Assembly: GCA_945875545.1 (NCBI GenBank)
Contig: CAMCKZ010000002.1
Coordinates: 20,526 to 84,525 of the forward strand
Length of the DNA stretch: 64,000 nt
DNA from: Polyangium aurulentum
GTDB lineage: Bacteria; Myxococcota_A; Polyangia; Polyangiales; Polyangiaceae
Reading direction: 5' to 3'
Positions 1 through 11,600 of this stretch are shown here, one piece after another (the stretch's first letter is position 1; each line of letters begins with the position of its first letter). The notes under the pieces are model-generated. The model searched no databases, was not told the DNA's origin, and saw only the letters and a list, made by a program, of their open reading frames with translations. The position numbers and the translations under genes are program-made.

Positions 1-304
1 ACCGAAGGGCAGCGTCGCCGCCCTCGCCGAGGATGACCCTGGCGAAGGACGCCACCTTGTGGCCCGGCGGCAAAGGCACAATATCGCCTAAGAAAACGAT
101 CTGTTTGGTGCCGTCGTTTTGCACCGCGCGCATGCGCCCCTCGAAGGTTTGCGAGCCCCGGCCGAGGGCGTCTTCGATGAGGGCTGCGTCGCCGAGAGAG
201 CTTGAAATCAGCCCGTGAACGCCGGGACCGAAGACCCCGCTAATGGGCCCAATGCTCCGCTTGCCGTGCCGAATAACGATGCGGTCGAGGACGAGTTGAT
301 TCAT
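1..304 (-). CDS. ABC-transporter ATPase-like protein, degenerate Walker A (partial)
   Basis: The first 101 codons of a gene that runs off the left edge. The layout follows the N-terminus of an ABC ATPase: an LVLDRIVIRHGK first strand, then GPISGVFGPGVHGLI where the strand before Walker A should be, and later a KQIVFLGDIVPLPPGHKV stretch resembling the Q-loop region (YVPQ-like). Walker A (GxxGxGKS/T) is missing: the segment after HGLI reads SSSLGDAALIEDALG, with no lysine. It may be a pseudo-ATPase. The ATG shares four bases (ATGA) with the stop of the membrane-protein gene upstream, so the two are probably translated together and could form a transporter-like pair. Family assignment is inference from pattern; the Walker B and signature regions lie outside the window. 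Confidence 0.6.
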   Translation of the reverse strand, partial: MNQLVLDRIVIRHGKRSIGPISGVFGPGVHGLISSSLGDAALIEDALGRGSQTFEGRMRAVQNDGTKQIVFLGDIVPLPPGHKVASFARVILGEGGDAALR

Positions 305-978
305 GGCAAATCGAAGGTGCGTTCCGCCAGACGAAGAAACCGGCGCTCACTGACCATGCCGTAAAGCATGAGAATTGCCAGGGCTGTGTGCACCGTGAGC
401 GCTAGAAAAAAAGCGGGTCGCGCATCGAACGCGATGAACTGAAGGAGCAGCGAACGCAGCGGCGAGAGCCACGTGGATGCGACCTCACCGACCGGGGCAA
501 CTTGAGCCAGCGCCTCCGCGAACAGGGTGACGCCGACGAGAATTGCCGGGGCCAAAAGCGGATGCGACGTGAAGCGCACCGCGCTCGCAATGGCCGTCGC
601 GAAGGTGCCGAGAGCTGCCGCGACGGACAAACCGACGAGGGCGACGGCGAGAGGGCGCGCTGCATATACCGGGGAAATGGCCACGTGAATCGCAACGAAC
701 GCGGCGACAATGGTGCCCATCGAAGCCCACGCCACGGCCCGTGCCGCGCGGCGCCGCGGAGTCCGGTCAAACAGGGCGGCGGCGGCAAGATTGGCGTTGG
801 CCTCGGGCACCAGCGCCAAGGCGACGGCGACCAAACTGGGCAGCATCGAAATCGCAAGAATGGCCCGGGGGGCGCGCAGATTCTCGGCAGAAATAAAGAT
901 GTGCAAGAGGGCGAGCGTTTGGCGCACGCCCCAAGCCGTGAGCAGCAAAAAAAAGAGTCGGGGCAGCAGCACGCGCAT
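301..978 (-). CDS. Six-helix integral membrane protein, possible ABC permease partner
   Basis: A 225-residue hydrophobic protein starting MRVLLPRLF. About six hydrophobic segments are visible: residues ~5-30, 42-62, 85-105, 110-140, 145-170 and 195-217, joined by short Arg/Ala-rich loops. No catalytic motif is recognised. Its stop overlaps the ATG of the degenerate ABC-ATPase-like gene, which suggests a two-gene membrane system, but the family is unknown. The start is uncertain: the frame stays open well upstream into the sigma-54 activator gene, and an ATG 75 bases earlier is possible. I chose the ATG right before the first helix because the longer form adds a hydrophilic leader. No strong Shine-Dalgarno is seen for either. 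Confidence 0.6.
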   Translation of the reverse strand: MRVLLPRLFFLLLTAWGVRQTLALLHIFISAENLRAPRAILAISMLPSLVAVALALVPEANANLAAAALFDRTPRRRAARAVAWASMGTIVAAFVAIHVAISPVYAARPLAVALVGLSVAAALGTFATAIASAVRFTSHPLLAPAILVGVTLFAEALAQVAPVGEVASTWLSPLRSLLLQFIAFDARPAFFLALTVHTALAILMLYGMVSERRFLRLAERTFDLP

Positions 979-1082
979 TCGAAAGACTGTCGCATGGACC
1001 GGCCTGTGGCGAAAGTTTGGAAGAGTTCCTCCCCAGGAAACAAACCTGGGCATCGCCAAAACGGGCTTGCGTGCCCCGGGGC

Positions 1083-1095
1083 TTTTCGGCGAGGG
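1083..1095 (-). repeat. 3' element CCCTCGCCGAAAA, copy A
   Basis: The 13-mer CCCTCGCCGAAAA, read in the direction of the sigma-54 activator gene, begins 5 bases after its stop codon. The same 13-mer occurs at 13096-13108 and 29473-29485, with a one-base variant at 29695-29707. All copies are outside genes and have the same orientation relative to the gene upstream. Function unknown. Confidence 0.6.
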
Positions 1096-1100
1096 TCTAC

Positions 1101-2468
1101 CTACTCGGCCGCGAGAAATTGCCCGATGTAGCTGGGTATTTCGCAGGAATCCGCGGCGTGTGCGAATGTTCTTGACTTTTCTTCCTGCGGTGCGCCGGCG
1201 CGCCGTCGCCGATCCGCGGCCGGGCGAACGCTCGCAACGCGGCGCCGAAATGTCGTTCGTGCCATGCCCGCGACCTCGGCCGCGCGCGTTGCATTGCCGC
1301 CCGCCTCGACGAGAATCTCGACGGCTCGCGCCCCGGAAACGAACGTGTGACGATGGGGTACCCCGCCCAATCGCGCCTCCGCCGCGCGAATGTCGTCGGA
1401 GGAAATCTCGTAGCTTGTGCCCAAGGCCACCGCGCGCAAAAGCACGTTGCGCAGCTCGCGCACGTTGCCCTCCCAAGGCATGTCCATAAGGCGGGCCATC
1501 GCGCTCGGAGCCAAGGCGACGCGGCGCAATTTTGAAGCGTCTTGGGCCACAATAGCCAACGATATCGCGACGATATCTGTGGGCCTGGCCGCGAGCGGAG
1601 GCGTCGAAACGACGAGCACCTCAAGGCGATGGAGCAGATCGTTTCGAAACTGTTTGGCGCGCACCGCGACGCGTAAATCGACGTGGCTCGCGGTGATGAT
1701 GCGAACGTTTGGCTGAAGGGCGGCGCGTCCACCGACCGCGCGAAACCCGTAACCGTCGAGAGCGCGCAGCAACTTGGGCTGCACGTCCAAAGGCAGTTCG
1801 CCGATTTCATCCAAAAACAGCGTGCCGCCGTGAGCCTGCATCAAGAGCCCCGGGTGGTCGCGATCGGCGCCCGTGAAGCTCCCCTTCGCGTGGCCAAAAA
1901 GCTCGCTCTCGCACAGCTCACGGGGAAGCGATGCGACGTTGGCGACGACGAACGGACGCGCGCTTTTGGCCGATTCGTGGCCCCCGTGGAGCGCCGCGGC
2001 CACCGCGTCTTTGCCCGTTCCACTCGGGCCGTGAATGAGCACGGGCACCTGCATCGGTGCAAAAAGACTGACCGTGCGCGCAAGGGCGCGAAGGAGCGCG
2101 CTCCGTCCGCGAAGCCCAGGCACCGCCGCGTGTTCCAGAGATTCACCAGGCTCCAACAGGTGCACGACAAGATACTCCTCGCCGAAACAGAGAACCGCGC
2201 CGGGCTCAATCGCCTGGCAGCGCACCGCCAGCGCCCCAACATACACGGTAGCACCGGGCCTACACGTTAACACCATGGCCCCGTTGAGGCCCACGGACAA
2301 GTCCGCGTGGTGACGCCGCGCGCCCACGCCCCGAATCACAATATCGGAAGCGGGATCGGTGCCCATGGAATGGAGCCCCGGCGCGAGGGCCACAAGAGGA
2401 TTTTCGGCGTGCGACGCAAACTCAATGGCCACACGAGGAGACAACGGACGGGAAGACAGAGCGCTCAT
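1101..2468 (-). CDS. FHA-domain sigma-54-dependent transcriptional activator
   Basis: A 455-residue enhancer-binding protein. Residues ~10-105 look like an FHA domain (phosphothreonine-binding), a sensor common in myxobacterial activators. The AAA+ domain (~120-345) has Walker A GPSGTGKD, Walker B TLFLDEIGE and a sigma-54 contact loop reading GSFTGA instead of the usual GAFTGA, an Ala-to-Ser change in the second position. The C-terminus (~375-415) has a Fis-like helix-turn-helix (GGNATRAAEVAGMARTTFRR). No receiver domain is present, so activation is expected through the FHA domain and a Ser/Thr kinase. Targets are unknown; the next genes on the strand are the membrane/ABC-like pair, 122 bases downstream. 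Confidence 0.9.
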   Translation of the reverse strand: MSALSSRPLSPRVAIEFASHAENPLVALAPGLHSMGTDPASDIVIRGVGARRHHADLSVGLNGAMVLTCRPGATVYVGALAVRCQAIEPGAVLCFGEEYLVVHLLEPGESLEHAAVPGLRGRSALLRALARTVSLFAPMQVPVLIHGPSGTGKDAVAAALHGGHESAKSARPFVVANVASLPRELCESELFGHAKGSFTGADRDHPGLLMQAHGGTLFLDEIGELPLDVQPKLLRALDGYGFRAVGGRAALQPNVRIITASHVDLRVAVRAKQFRNDLLHRLEVLVVSTPPLAARPTDIVAISLAIVAQDASKLRRVALAPSAMARLMDMPWEGNVRELRNVLLRAVALGTSYEISSDDIRAAEARLGGVPHRHTFVSGARAVEILVEAGGNATRAAEVAGMARTTFRRRVASVRPAADRRRRAGAPQEEKSRTFAHAADSCEIPSYIGQFLAAE

Positions 2469-2586
2469 GAAACACCTATCGCTGGCGGCCCATAAAGCTT
2501 GCGTGCAGTCTGCATGCGTTTCCTAAAAACGAACGCTATGCGACTGTTTTTATAACGAATATTTCATGTGCGCTTTTCGCGAAGTT

Positions 2587-2626
2587 GTCCGCCGGTGGCC
2601 AGTGGTGACGACGGCCACCGGGGGAC
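2587..2626 (-). terminator. Stem-loop after the giant TPR gene
   Basis: A 14-bp inverted repeat with one mismatch (GTCCGCCGGTGGCC / GGCCACCGGGGGAC) around a 12-base loop, starting 8 bases past the stop of the giant TPR gene. No T-run follows on the minus strand, so it may be a processing or pausing hairpin and not a classical intrinsic terminator. Confidence 0.5.
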
Positions 2627-2633
2627 GGAACTC

Positions 2634-5600
2634 TCAAACCAACGCGATGCCGAGGGTCTTGCGGAGGCCGAAGTAAGCGTCGCTGACCGAAAACAGCATC
2701 ACCTCCCGGAGCTTGTCTTGTGGCGAAGGATCGCCCGCGACGGTTGGTTCCGCGAGCACCATTCGGCGGGCTACGTCGAGGTCGCCGCAAAGCAAAAAGC
2801 CCGCGCGGCAACTCGTGAATTCGACCGCTTGCACCCATCGCTTCAAGTCAGCCACCTGCCCGCCCTCAAGAAAGCGCTGAACAACGACGCGCAGGTTTTC
2901 CTTTTCCCGGGTCTCGATCAAGCGCTCGAGATCCGCCGCCGTGGCCTTCACCGCGGCCTCAATCGAAGGGTCCACTTCCACGTCTTGGCGCACGATGCAG
3001 AGCGCGGCGAAAAACAGAACCTTGATTTCGAGGTAGGTCGGAAACAGCGTACGAATGACGTGTTCGCCGCGGTGCATGGCCATGTGCCGACCCGCCAGAA
3101 ACGCCATTTCGAGGGGAGAAGCGCCGGAGAGAACGCGCTGCCCCACGTAAGAAACGGGCGGGGCAATGCCCGCGCAAACGAAGGCATTCGGCTCGTCTTC
3201 GCGCAGGTAAACGTCCGGGGCGCGAACGCCAAGGACGTCTGCGGCCCAGCGCAACGTGGTGACCGCCGTCACGGTGCTGGTGGCGTCTTGGCGAGCCTTC
3301 GAATCCAGCGCCGGCACCTGCCGCGCACCAACGAGCTGGTTCATGCGGGCCTTCGCGGCGGCCGGCGCAATCATCTCGAAAACCTTGCCCACGAAGAGGT
3401 TGTCATCTTTGTGGAAGACGTTCCGAACCCAGTGCTCGTTGTCGAGGCGCGCTCGAATCTTGGGCAAGCCCTCGCCGCGATTCGCCTCAAAAAAGCGACG
3501 CTCGTCGTCGTCGGCTTTCTTGAGAAAAACCAGCGCAGAGCTCATGCACCACGTGCGGTCTGCATCGCCTTGACGGGCGTAAAGTTTGTACAAACTCCGA
3601 TACGGATCGACCCGCAGCGGGTCTTTCGCGAGCACCAAACAATGCTCGCCGACCGCCGAATCAATCTGCCCCGTGGCCTCATAAAGTTCCGCCAAGATTT
3701 GGCGTTCGACCGCTTCGTCGGGCTTGTACTGGGTCGCCATTTTAAAGGCTTCGATGGCCGCATTCGGCTCCACGAGGCGGTCGCGGTAAATAAGACCGAG
3801 GTTATGCCACAGCTTAAAATGCAGGTCCGCATCGGATATTGATGCAGTCTGCAGGCGCTTAACCATGCGCCGAAAAGCACGTTCAAGACTCTTCCAGTCT
3901 TTGCGCTGGGTGAGAATTTTGTTCACGCGCTCGAAGGCCTCGAGCAGCCGTGGGTTCGCGTCGAGAGCCTCTTCAAAGAGCTGCAGCGCGCGGTCTGCGT
4001 CTTGCTCTTTGTCGCGATAGAGTTGAGCGACGGTGTACACGTAACGGCTACGACGAATGGGGTCCGGCTCGGCGGCGATGATGCGTTCGACCGTTTCAAT
4101 CACGCGGCGCCAGTCTTCGAGCTGTTGGTACAGGGCCATGAGGCGGTGCAGGAGCGGGAGCTCCAACGGCCGCAACTCGCGGGCTTCGTCGAGGGCGTCG
4201 ATCGCCTTTGGGACGTTCTTTTCCTTGTCGACGAGCACGTCGGCGATGTCCAACAGGAGCCCGTAACGGGCGTCGCCGTCGAGGGTTGCATCGAGCTCCT
4301 CGCGTTTGAATGCCACAACCTGACGCCAGTCTTCGGCCTCGGTGTAGAGCTCGATGACCCCTCGAAGCGAGTCGCGATGCGATGGCTCGAGGGCGAGAGC
4401 CTTCTCGAATGCCGATATGGCCAGGCGCGCGTGGGCCTGCGAGCGGTAGATGGCGCCCATCTTCGCGTGAGCCTCGACGAGCAGTTCGACCTCGCTCGTG
4501 GGCAGCAGCGTCGTCAGTTTTTGAAGGTGCGCGAGCCCCGCATTGGGGTCGTTGAGTTTCACCGCGACGCCCGCCATTACGAGCAAAATCGCGTGGTCTT
4601 GGGCGTCGAGTTGATGCGCCGATGTGTAGGCACGCAAGGCTTTTTCGTCGGCACCGAGCTCCGCGCAGGTGCGTCCGAGTTTGACGAAAAGGCCGTGCTG
4701 TTCTTCGCGGGGACGATGACCCGCTTTGCGCGTGAGGAGGTTCAGGCACGACTGGGCCTTCGCCCAAGCCTGCGCCTGGATGAAGCCGTCCACGAGGCGC
4801 TCGGCCGCGGCCTCGGAATCGGGGTCGAGTTCGAGAGCGGTTTCGAGGGCGAACTCCGCGCCCTGCGAATCATCGAGGTACTTCGAGCGTACGTCGGCGA
4901 GGCGCACGAGACACGCGGATCGTTCGATCGGTTCCACGAGCAAGCTCTGTTCGCGATCAAAAAATCGAGCAGCCGCTGCGAAGTCTCCGTCGTCGACGGC
5001 GATGCGCGCCAGCCAGCGAAGACACTGGAGATCGTCTGGGTTTGAGTCGATCGCGCGCAGGTAAAGCTGGCGTGCTCCCGTGCGATCGCCCATGCGTTCA
5101 TCAAGAATTTGCGCGGCCTTCACGAAGGCCTCCGCGCGGCGTTTTGGTTCGACGAGGCGGTCGCCAAGACGCTGCAGCGTGTCGAGGGCTTGCACGACGT
5201 CTCCGGTCTTCTCGTAGAGCCGCGCGAGCACCTCAAGAACCTGAAGGTTGCGGTCGTCGAGTTCGGATTGGTTGCGGTATGCATCTATCGCCCGCTCGAA
5301 CTCACCCGCCTCGAAAAGTGCCTCGCCCAGTTGGCCGTAGATCGAGGCCTTGTCGCTCAGACTCGTGGCCGCACCGAGGTGCCGCTCGTAGGTGCCGACG
5401 AGCGCGTCGAAGCGCCTCATGTGCCGATAAGCGCGCGACAAGATCGCGTAGGCCCGCTGCTCACTCGGATCGAGTTCGAGCGCGGCTTCAAGCATGGTGA
5501 CAGCCCCTTCGCTGTCGAGGAACTGCTCCAACCGCAGGTCGGCACCGCGGACCAAGAGCTCGACCCTCTCCCGCGGCGAGACCGCGGCCTTGATGCGCGC

Positions 5601-8600
5601 ATCGATGACGACCGCGATCTCATCCCATCGACCAAATGTACTTGCAGTCCGCAAGTATCCGTCGAGGGCGCCGCGGTGCTCCACGAACGCCTCGAAGGCC
5701 TCGCGGTAAAGCTCGCAGGCGGTCGAAATTTCGCTCAGATCGTTCTCGAAAATTTCCGCGGCTCGGGCCAATGCGTGCGCCCCATCTGGACGGGCGCCGA
5801 GGGCTCGCCCCTTGGCCGTGAGAACCGTCGCCAACTGCCGGCGGTCGCCACGATCCGCGTGAATTCGCACGAGGGCATCGACGAGCGGGGCCATGGTGGG
5901 ATCAAGCTCGAAGGCGCGCCCGTAGTGAATGACGGCCTCGTTCGCGTCGTTTCGGACCCTCTCGAAATGGCCGCCAAGTTCGAAGAGCAACTCCGCGCGC
6001 TCCTGCGCCGAACGGACCGTTTCAAGGGCACGACGGAGCAAGGATTCGACCTCTGCGTCGTTCCCGCGCCGACGCTCGAGGGCCGCCATTTGGCGAAGCG
6101 CGCGCGCACTCGAAGGCTCTAGTTTGAGGACCTCTTCGTAGAACGGACGCGCCTGCTCGGGGCGGTCGAGAACCTCGCCCCACCACCGCGCCATGTGGAG
6201 GCAAAGCGCCAAGCGCGCCTTCGTTTCGAGGGGGCCCGCGAGCCAGTCGGCCACCGCACCAACCACATCGGGCCAGCGACCGGAATTACTGGCAATTCGC
6301 TCGACACACGCTGCTGCGGGGGCCGAGGTAGGCTCGTCGCTGAGGGCATTCAAAAATGCCTCGAAGGCTTGCTCGGGGTCGGCCAGCGGACCTTCAAAAA
6401 CATCGCCGATCTCGAGCAGGAATACCGATCGCTCCGCACCCTCGGAGGCGGTGTCGAGCTGCGACAAACGGAGTTCCACGAGGGCATCCCAGCGCTTGGC
6501 CGCGCGAAGGCATTTGGCCAATTCGGATTGGGTCTCGGGAGTGGAACTCGCCCCGTCGAGGGCGACGGCCAAGTCGGCTTCGAGGTCTGCGTCGTGAAGG
6601 TGCGTACGGGCGTGTTCCATCGCGCGGCGCAAATGCACGCCCCGGTTTTCACCCTCACACGAGGTCGCGAGCTCTCGTTCGAGGGCGACCACATCGCCAT
6701 GGCGACCCGCGCGCAGAAGCAACTCAAGGCGCGCCTCGGCGAGAGGACCCTCGGCAGATGAAAGAGCCTCTGCTCCGAGGATTTGCAGTGCTTCGTCGTC
6801 GGCCTCGAGGGAGCCCACGAGAATATGCACCGCGCGAAGTACCCACGCGGAACGCTCCTCGGCGTCGATGAGGGATTTGCTGTGCTCCACCAAACGCAAG
6901 ACCGAGTCGACCAAGTCTCGCGGATGCCCGCCCTGCTCGTCGATGGCGACGACCGCCCGCAGTGCCGAAAGATTGGCGGGGTCCATGTGCAATACACGGA
7001 ACCAAATCTCGCGCGCTTGGCTTGGCGCTTGAAGTTTCTCGGCGGCGAGGCGCGCACGCTGCGAGAGCACGTTGATGCGGGCTTCACCGTCGACGACGTC
7101 TGCGAGGCGGTCAAGAGTTCCGTCGACGGCAGGCCAATCGCCTTCGAGTTGGTAAAGGCGTGCGAGCTTGCCAAGAGCCTCGGGATCTTCGCCTTTGAGG
7201 TCGAGAACGTAGCGCCAAGTGTCGATGGCCCGACGACGATCGCCCAGGCGATCTGCAGCAATATCGGCGATGCGAGCCCGAATGCGGGCCTCTTGCGTTT
7301 CGGACGTTGCGAATTCCAATCGCGAGACGAGAACGCCGTCGAGGGCCTCCCACTGACCGCGCTGTTCGTAGATTCGTTCGAGGCCGTCGAGGGCTTCGGT
7401 GTTCTGGCGGTCGTAGGTTTGAACGAGCTCCAAGTACGCCGCCAACGCGCCGTCGGCGTTGTCCACATGCTCTTCGCGAAGCTTCGCCAAGCGAAGGAGC
7501 AGTTCCACACGGCTCGCGTCGTTGTCGGCTTGCGCGACCCGCAGTGCCACGACCTTTTCGAGCTCGTCCCAGCTCTCGAGGGAGTCGTAGATGCGATCAA
7601 GTTCTTGCAAGGGCCTCGCGGCATTTGGCTGCGCGTCGTGGGCCCGGCGGTACACGGCCTCGGCCCGCGAAATGTCGCCGAGTTCGCTCTCAATCACGTC
7701 CGCGAGGGCGAGCTCCAAACCCAAACGTTCGTCGCCATGGGAGACGCGGGCGATGCCCTCTTCGAAGGCCTGCGCCACCGATTCCCAGCCGTCTTCTACG
7801 CGTTCCGCCAGTCGCTTGGCGAGCTCAAGGGACCGCTCGTCGGCGGCGTCAAGGCGCAGAAGATACAGCGAAACGCCCAGCGCCCGAACATCGTCGCTTA
7901 GAGTGACCTCGTAGACTTTCGCGAGCCGCACGCCTTCGTCGACCCGCTCGCCGGCGTCGGTGCAGTGCCGCAACAAGCGAGCCAGGGCCGTCGCCAATCG
8001 CTCACCATCGCCCGCGTTCTCAAGCCACGGCACGAGGTATTCGCGCGCCTCGACGATGCCAACTCCGGCACCAATCGCCCGTTCGAGAAGCTCGTAAGCT
8101 TCGATGCGCGAAGGCTCAAAAGCCAGCACATCGACGGCCGCGCGGACGGCGACCGCTGCACGCCCGGGCAGCCCCAATGCCAGCGCCGCAAACCGAAGGC
8201 GAAGAGTCGTGGCCTCGTTGCCATCGTGGGCAACCTCGACGTGCCGCTCCAGCGTCGCCGCCAGTTCATCGCGCTGCCCCGTTCGCTCGTAAATTCGTTC
8301 CAAATGCGAAAGAGCTGCCGCAAGCCTTTCGTCGATCGACAGGGCCGCGCGCAGTAGGCCAATCGCCCGCCCGTCATCGCGAAGCGCTGAATCGGCGCTG
8401 GAGGCCCCTTCAAGGAGCCATGTCGCCCGCTGCTCATCGGAGCTGCCCGGCGATGCCGCGAGGCTCTCTAGGGCCTCCACAAGCTCACCATGGCCCCCTA
8501 CGAGGCCCGCCAGTCGCTGCGCCTGCTTCAAGGCCGCATCGGCGTCGTCCGCCACGACGAGAAGCTTAAGTGCCGCCGCAAAAGCTGCGGGTGCGTCGCC

Positions 8601-11600
8601 GAGGCTCTCTTCGTGAAGGCGCACGAGACGCGCAAGAATCGCCGCCTGCTCGTGGGCTTCCGAGGTTGTGCGGAGTTCGACTTCAAGCGAGCGAGCGACG
8701 CTTTCGAGACGGCCCGCTTGTTCGTCGATGCGCGCCAAGACCCTGGCTGCAGCTTGCGCGGCTGCGGGCACTTCGAGGAGCTGTTCGAGGGCAGTCAGAG
8801 CATCGCTGTAATCCGCGTCTTCGTTCAACACTTCTTCGTAAAGTGCGACGGCCCGATCTGCCTGGTTCAACCGTTCGAAGACGACGCGCGCGAGGCGGCA
8901 ATGCAGCCGCGGCCGGTAGTCTCCACGCACCGTGAGCCGCTGCTGTTCGAGAAGTTCGGCAAGATCGCTCCAGCGGTTTTCGAGCTCAAACAGGGCAGAG
9001 AGACGCCCCTGCGCGACGGCGTCGTCGCTGCGAATCGCCAGCACATCGCGGTAGGCGTCGATGGCGGCGCCCACGTCTGCCATGTGCGTTTCAAGGGTGG
9101 CCGCTACCTCAAGACCGAGGGTAATTCGTTCATCATCGGCCACGGTGAGGGAGCGTGCGCGGCAGGCGTCGAGAAGAGCCCGGTAGTCTCCAATGCGGCG
9201 AAACGAAGCTTGGGCAGCTTCAAAAAGTGGGCGGTCTGCTCCGCCCGGTGCCAACGCTTTTTCATAGGCCTGCGCCGCGCGGCGATCGTCCTTCAGATGG
9301 TCGGTTGCAAGGCGTGCCACGCGGGTCCACAGGAGGCTCGCCTCACCGGGATCGTGACCCTCAACGCCGCGTGCGCGGGTCGTCAAAAAGTCGGCCAGCT
9401 CGGCGTGACGGGCAAGGCGCGACAAGAGTGTTTCCAGCTCCCGCGCCACATCTTCGTTCGACCCATCGAGCTCAAACGACGAACGAAAACGGTCAAGCGC
9501 GCCCTCGCCATCGCCAAGTTCTTCGAGGGCAAATGCGCCGAGCCGTGCGAGCAGCAACGCACCGACACGCGCGGGCTCCCGACGGGCAAGCGCGCCCGCC
9601 GCCGCCAGATACGCGACGCCCTCGGAGGTGCGTCGCGCCAGGCGTTCTGCGTCGTCGATGGCACCCTCGGAATAGCCATAACCGAGGCGCTCAAGGGCCG
9701 TGTCGAAAGCCAGTTTCGACTGGCCGTCGGCGTCGTGAAGACGACTCAATTCCGCGAGGCGCTCGTCTTGCTCAAGGCCCGTAGTGGCGTTCGCAATCGT
9801 GCGAAGCGTGCGAAGAAGGCGACGGGCGTCTCCGGTCTCGCGAAACAACACTTCGAGGCGAGCCGAAAACCGCGCCGCCTCGGAACCCGTGCAGAATACA
9901 TCAAGAGCCACGCGAGCTTCATCGAGCCCTCCGCGTGCCGCCGCCTCGTAGGCATCGACCGCAGCGTTCGCGTCAGCAAGAGGCCCCGCCAGCAATTCGC
10001 CCAGACGAAACGAAAGGTCGGCCCGCTCCGATTCTACGGACGAACGCTCGCACCGGCGCTCCAAGATCGCGCGCAAGGCAACCCACGACTGCTCTTGCCG
10101 ATGAAGGCGCTCGATCGCATCGAAGGCATCGAAGGCATCGGCGGCGTCACTCTCTGCGTCCAACACCGCGTGCCACGTGGCCACTGCGGCATCGGTGCGC
10201 GACGCGCGACCCTCTTGAAGCCGTGCGAGGCGGCGCAAAATGGCCAGGCGCGCGCCGGGTTCAACACCGAGGTTCAGCCGAAGAGCCAAAAGGCCCTCGA
10301 GCCCATCGTCGTCGTTTTGATGAGCAAAAATGCTCTCAAGACGTTCAACGGCCTTGGGCTCGTGGGTGTCTTTGACCTCCGCGAGGAGCACCGCCACGGC
10401 GGCAGCCAGGCGGCCCGCACGTTCTTCAAATTCTGCGAGGGCGAGGCGGTACGTCGTGACGATGGCACTCCCCGCGGCGAGCGACGCCAAGATGGAACCA
10501 AAGGCCTGCGCCGAGCGCTCAATGGCCGTTGCCCCAACGAACCCCGCGACAACCGCCAGCAGCTCGTCGTCGGCGGGATCAATGCAGAGTGCATGAATAC
10601 GTGCCGCATGCTCTTCGTCTGCCGAAGTCCCTTGCGTTCGGGCGAGGTCGGCGACGCTTAGCCAATGCGCCTTGCGGTCCCCGGCGGGGCGATCATCGGC
10701 CGCGAGTGACCGATGAAGGAGAGACAGCGCTGCGAGGTCGCCGGCCGCTGTGAGAAGTTTGATGAGCAAGCTTGCCGCCGCGTCTCGCACCTCGGCGCGC
10801 AGGACAAGGGCCTCAAGAAGGGCCCGCGCGTCGACGTGGGTCGCGTGCGAATCCAGGACGATTTCCAAGCCTGCGATGGCACCGGGCGCATCATTTGCGG
10901 CACCGGCCAAGAGTCGCGCGAGCGAAACACGTGAAGCAACGCGCGTTTCGGTCGTCTGAGCTTCGTGGACCTGCCGTTCGAGGAGCTGGCGCAGTTTTTG
11001 CGTTTCGCCGGCGCGGGCCAGGAGATCCGCGAGGGGTTCGGCCAACGCACCGTGCAGCCCATGCTCTTCGATGGCGGCCTCGAGAACCCGGGCGGCGCCC
11101 GCGGCATCTTGGAAACCTGTATCATGCACGCGAGCCAAACGGAGCTGCAGCTCGCGACGCTGCCCGCCATCGGTGGCGCGATCGAGGGCCGTTTCGAGAA
11201 CGGTCTTCAGTCGCTCAAATTGCCCCGCCGATTCGTAAATGCCGGAAAGCAGGACCACCGCGCGCGCGAACAGCGGGCTCTCGGGGCCGTACGCCTCGAG
11301 CACCGGTGCCACGCGGGCCGGATCTTGATGAGCCCTCCAGGATGTGGCTGCCCACGCGAGACCAAATTCTCCGGGCACTTCTTCAAGCGCGCGCCGGGCC
11401 TCAAGTACCGCGAGCAAACGCTCCGCCGCACCTTGAGAGAAAGCAGCCTCCAACACGAGTTCGAGGGGCGCGTCTCCGACGGGGACACACGCAAGCGCGT
11501 CGAGGCGGGCCTCAAGAGCGGCGGGCCCGTTGCCTTCGCGCTCCTGCAAATTTCCTATGCGTAGCGCGAGATGGCCACGAGCCTCACCCCGCGCGGCCTC

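Noticed and set aside
2504..3853. TGCAGTCTGCA at 2504-2514 and 3843-3853 as further copies of the dispersed motif
   Set aside because: They differ from TGYAGAATRCA at two core positions and were not counted.
5639..5657. Inverted repeat TACTTGC/GCAAGTA
   Set aside because: Inside a coding TPR repeat, single copy; kept only as a note because it has no regulatory position.
10119..10141. Tandem 9-bp repeat as a possible CRISPR or mobile-element mark
   Set aside because: In-frame microrepeat of a TPR gene; no spacers or inverted ends.
8490..10661. Long plus-strand frame (723 codons) opposite the giant TPR gene
   Set aside because: It mirrors the repeated codons of the minus-strand TPR gene, has no recognisable domain and no ribosome-binding site; a shadow of the real gene.
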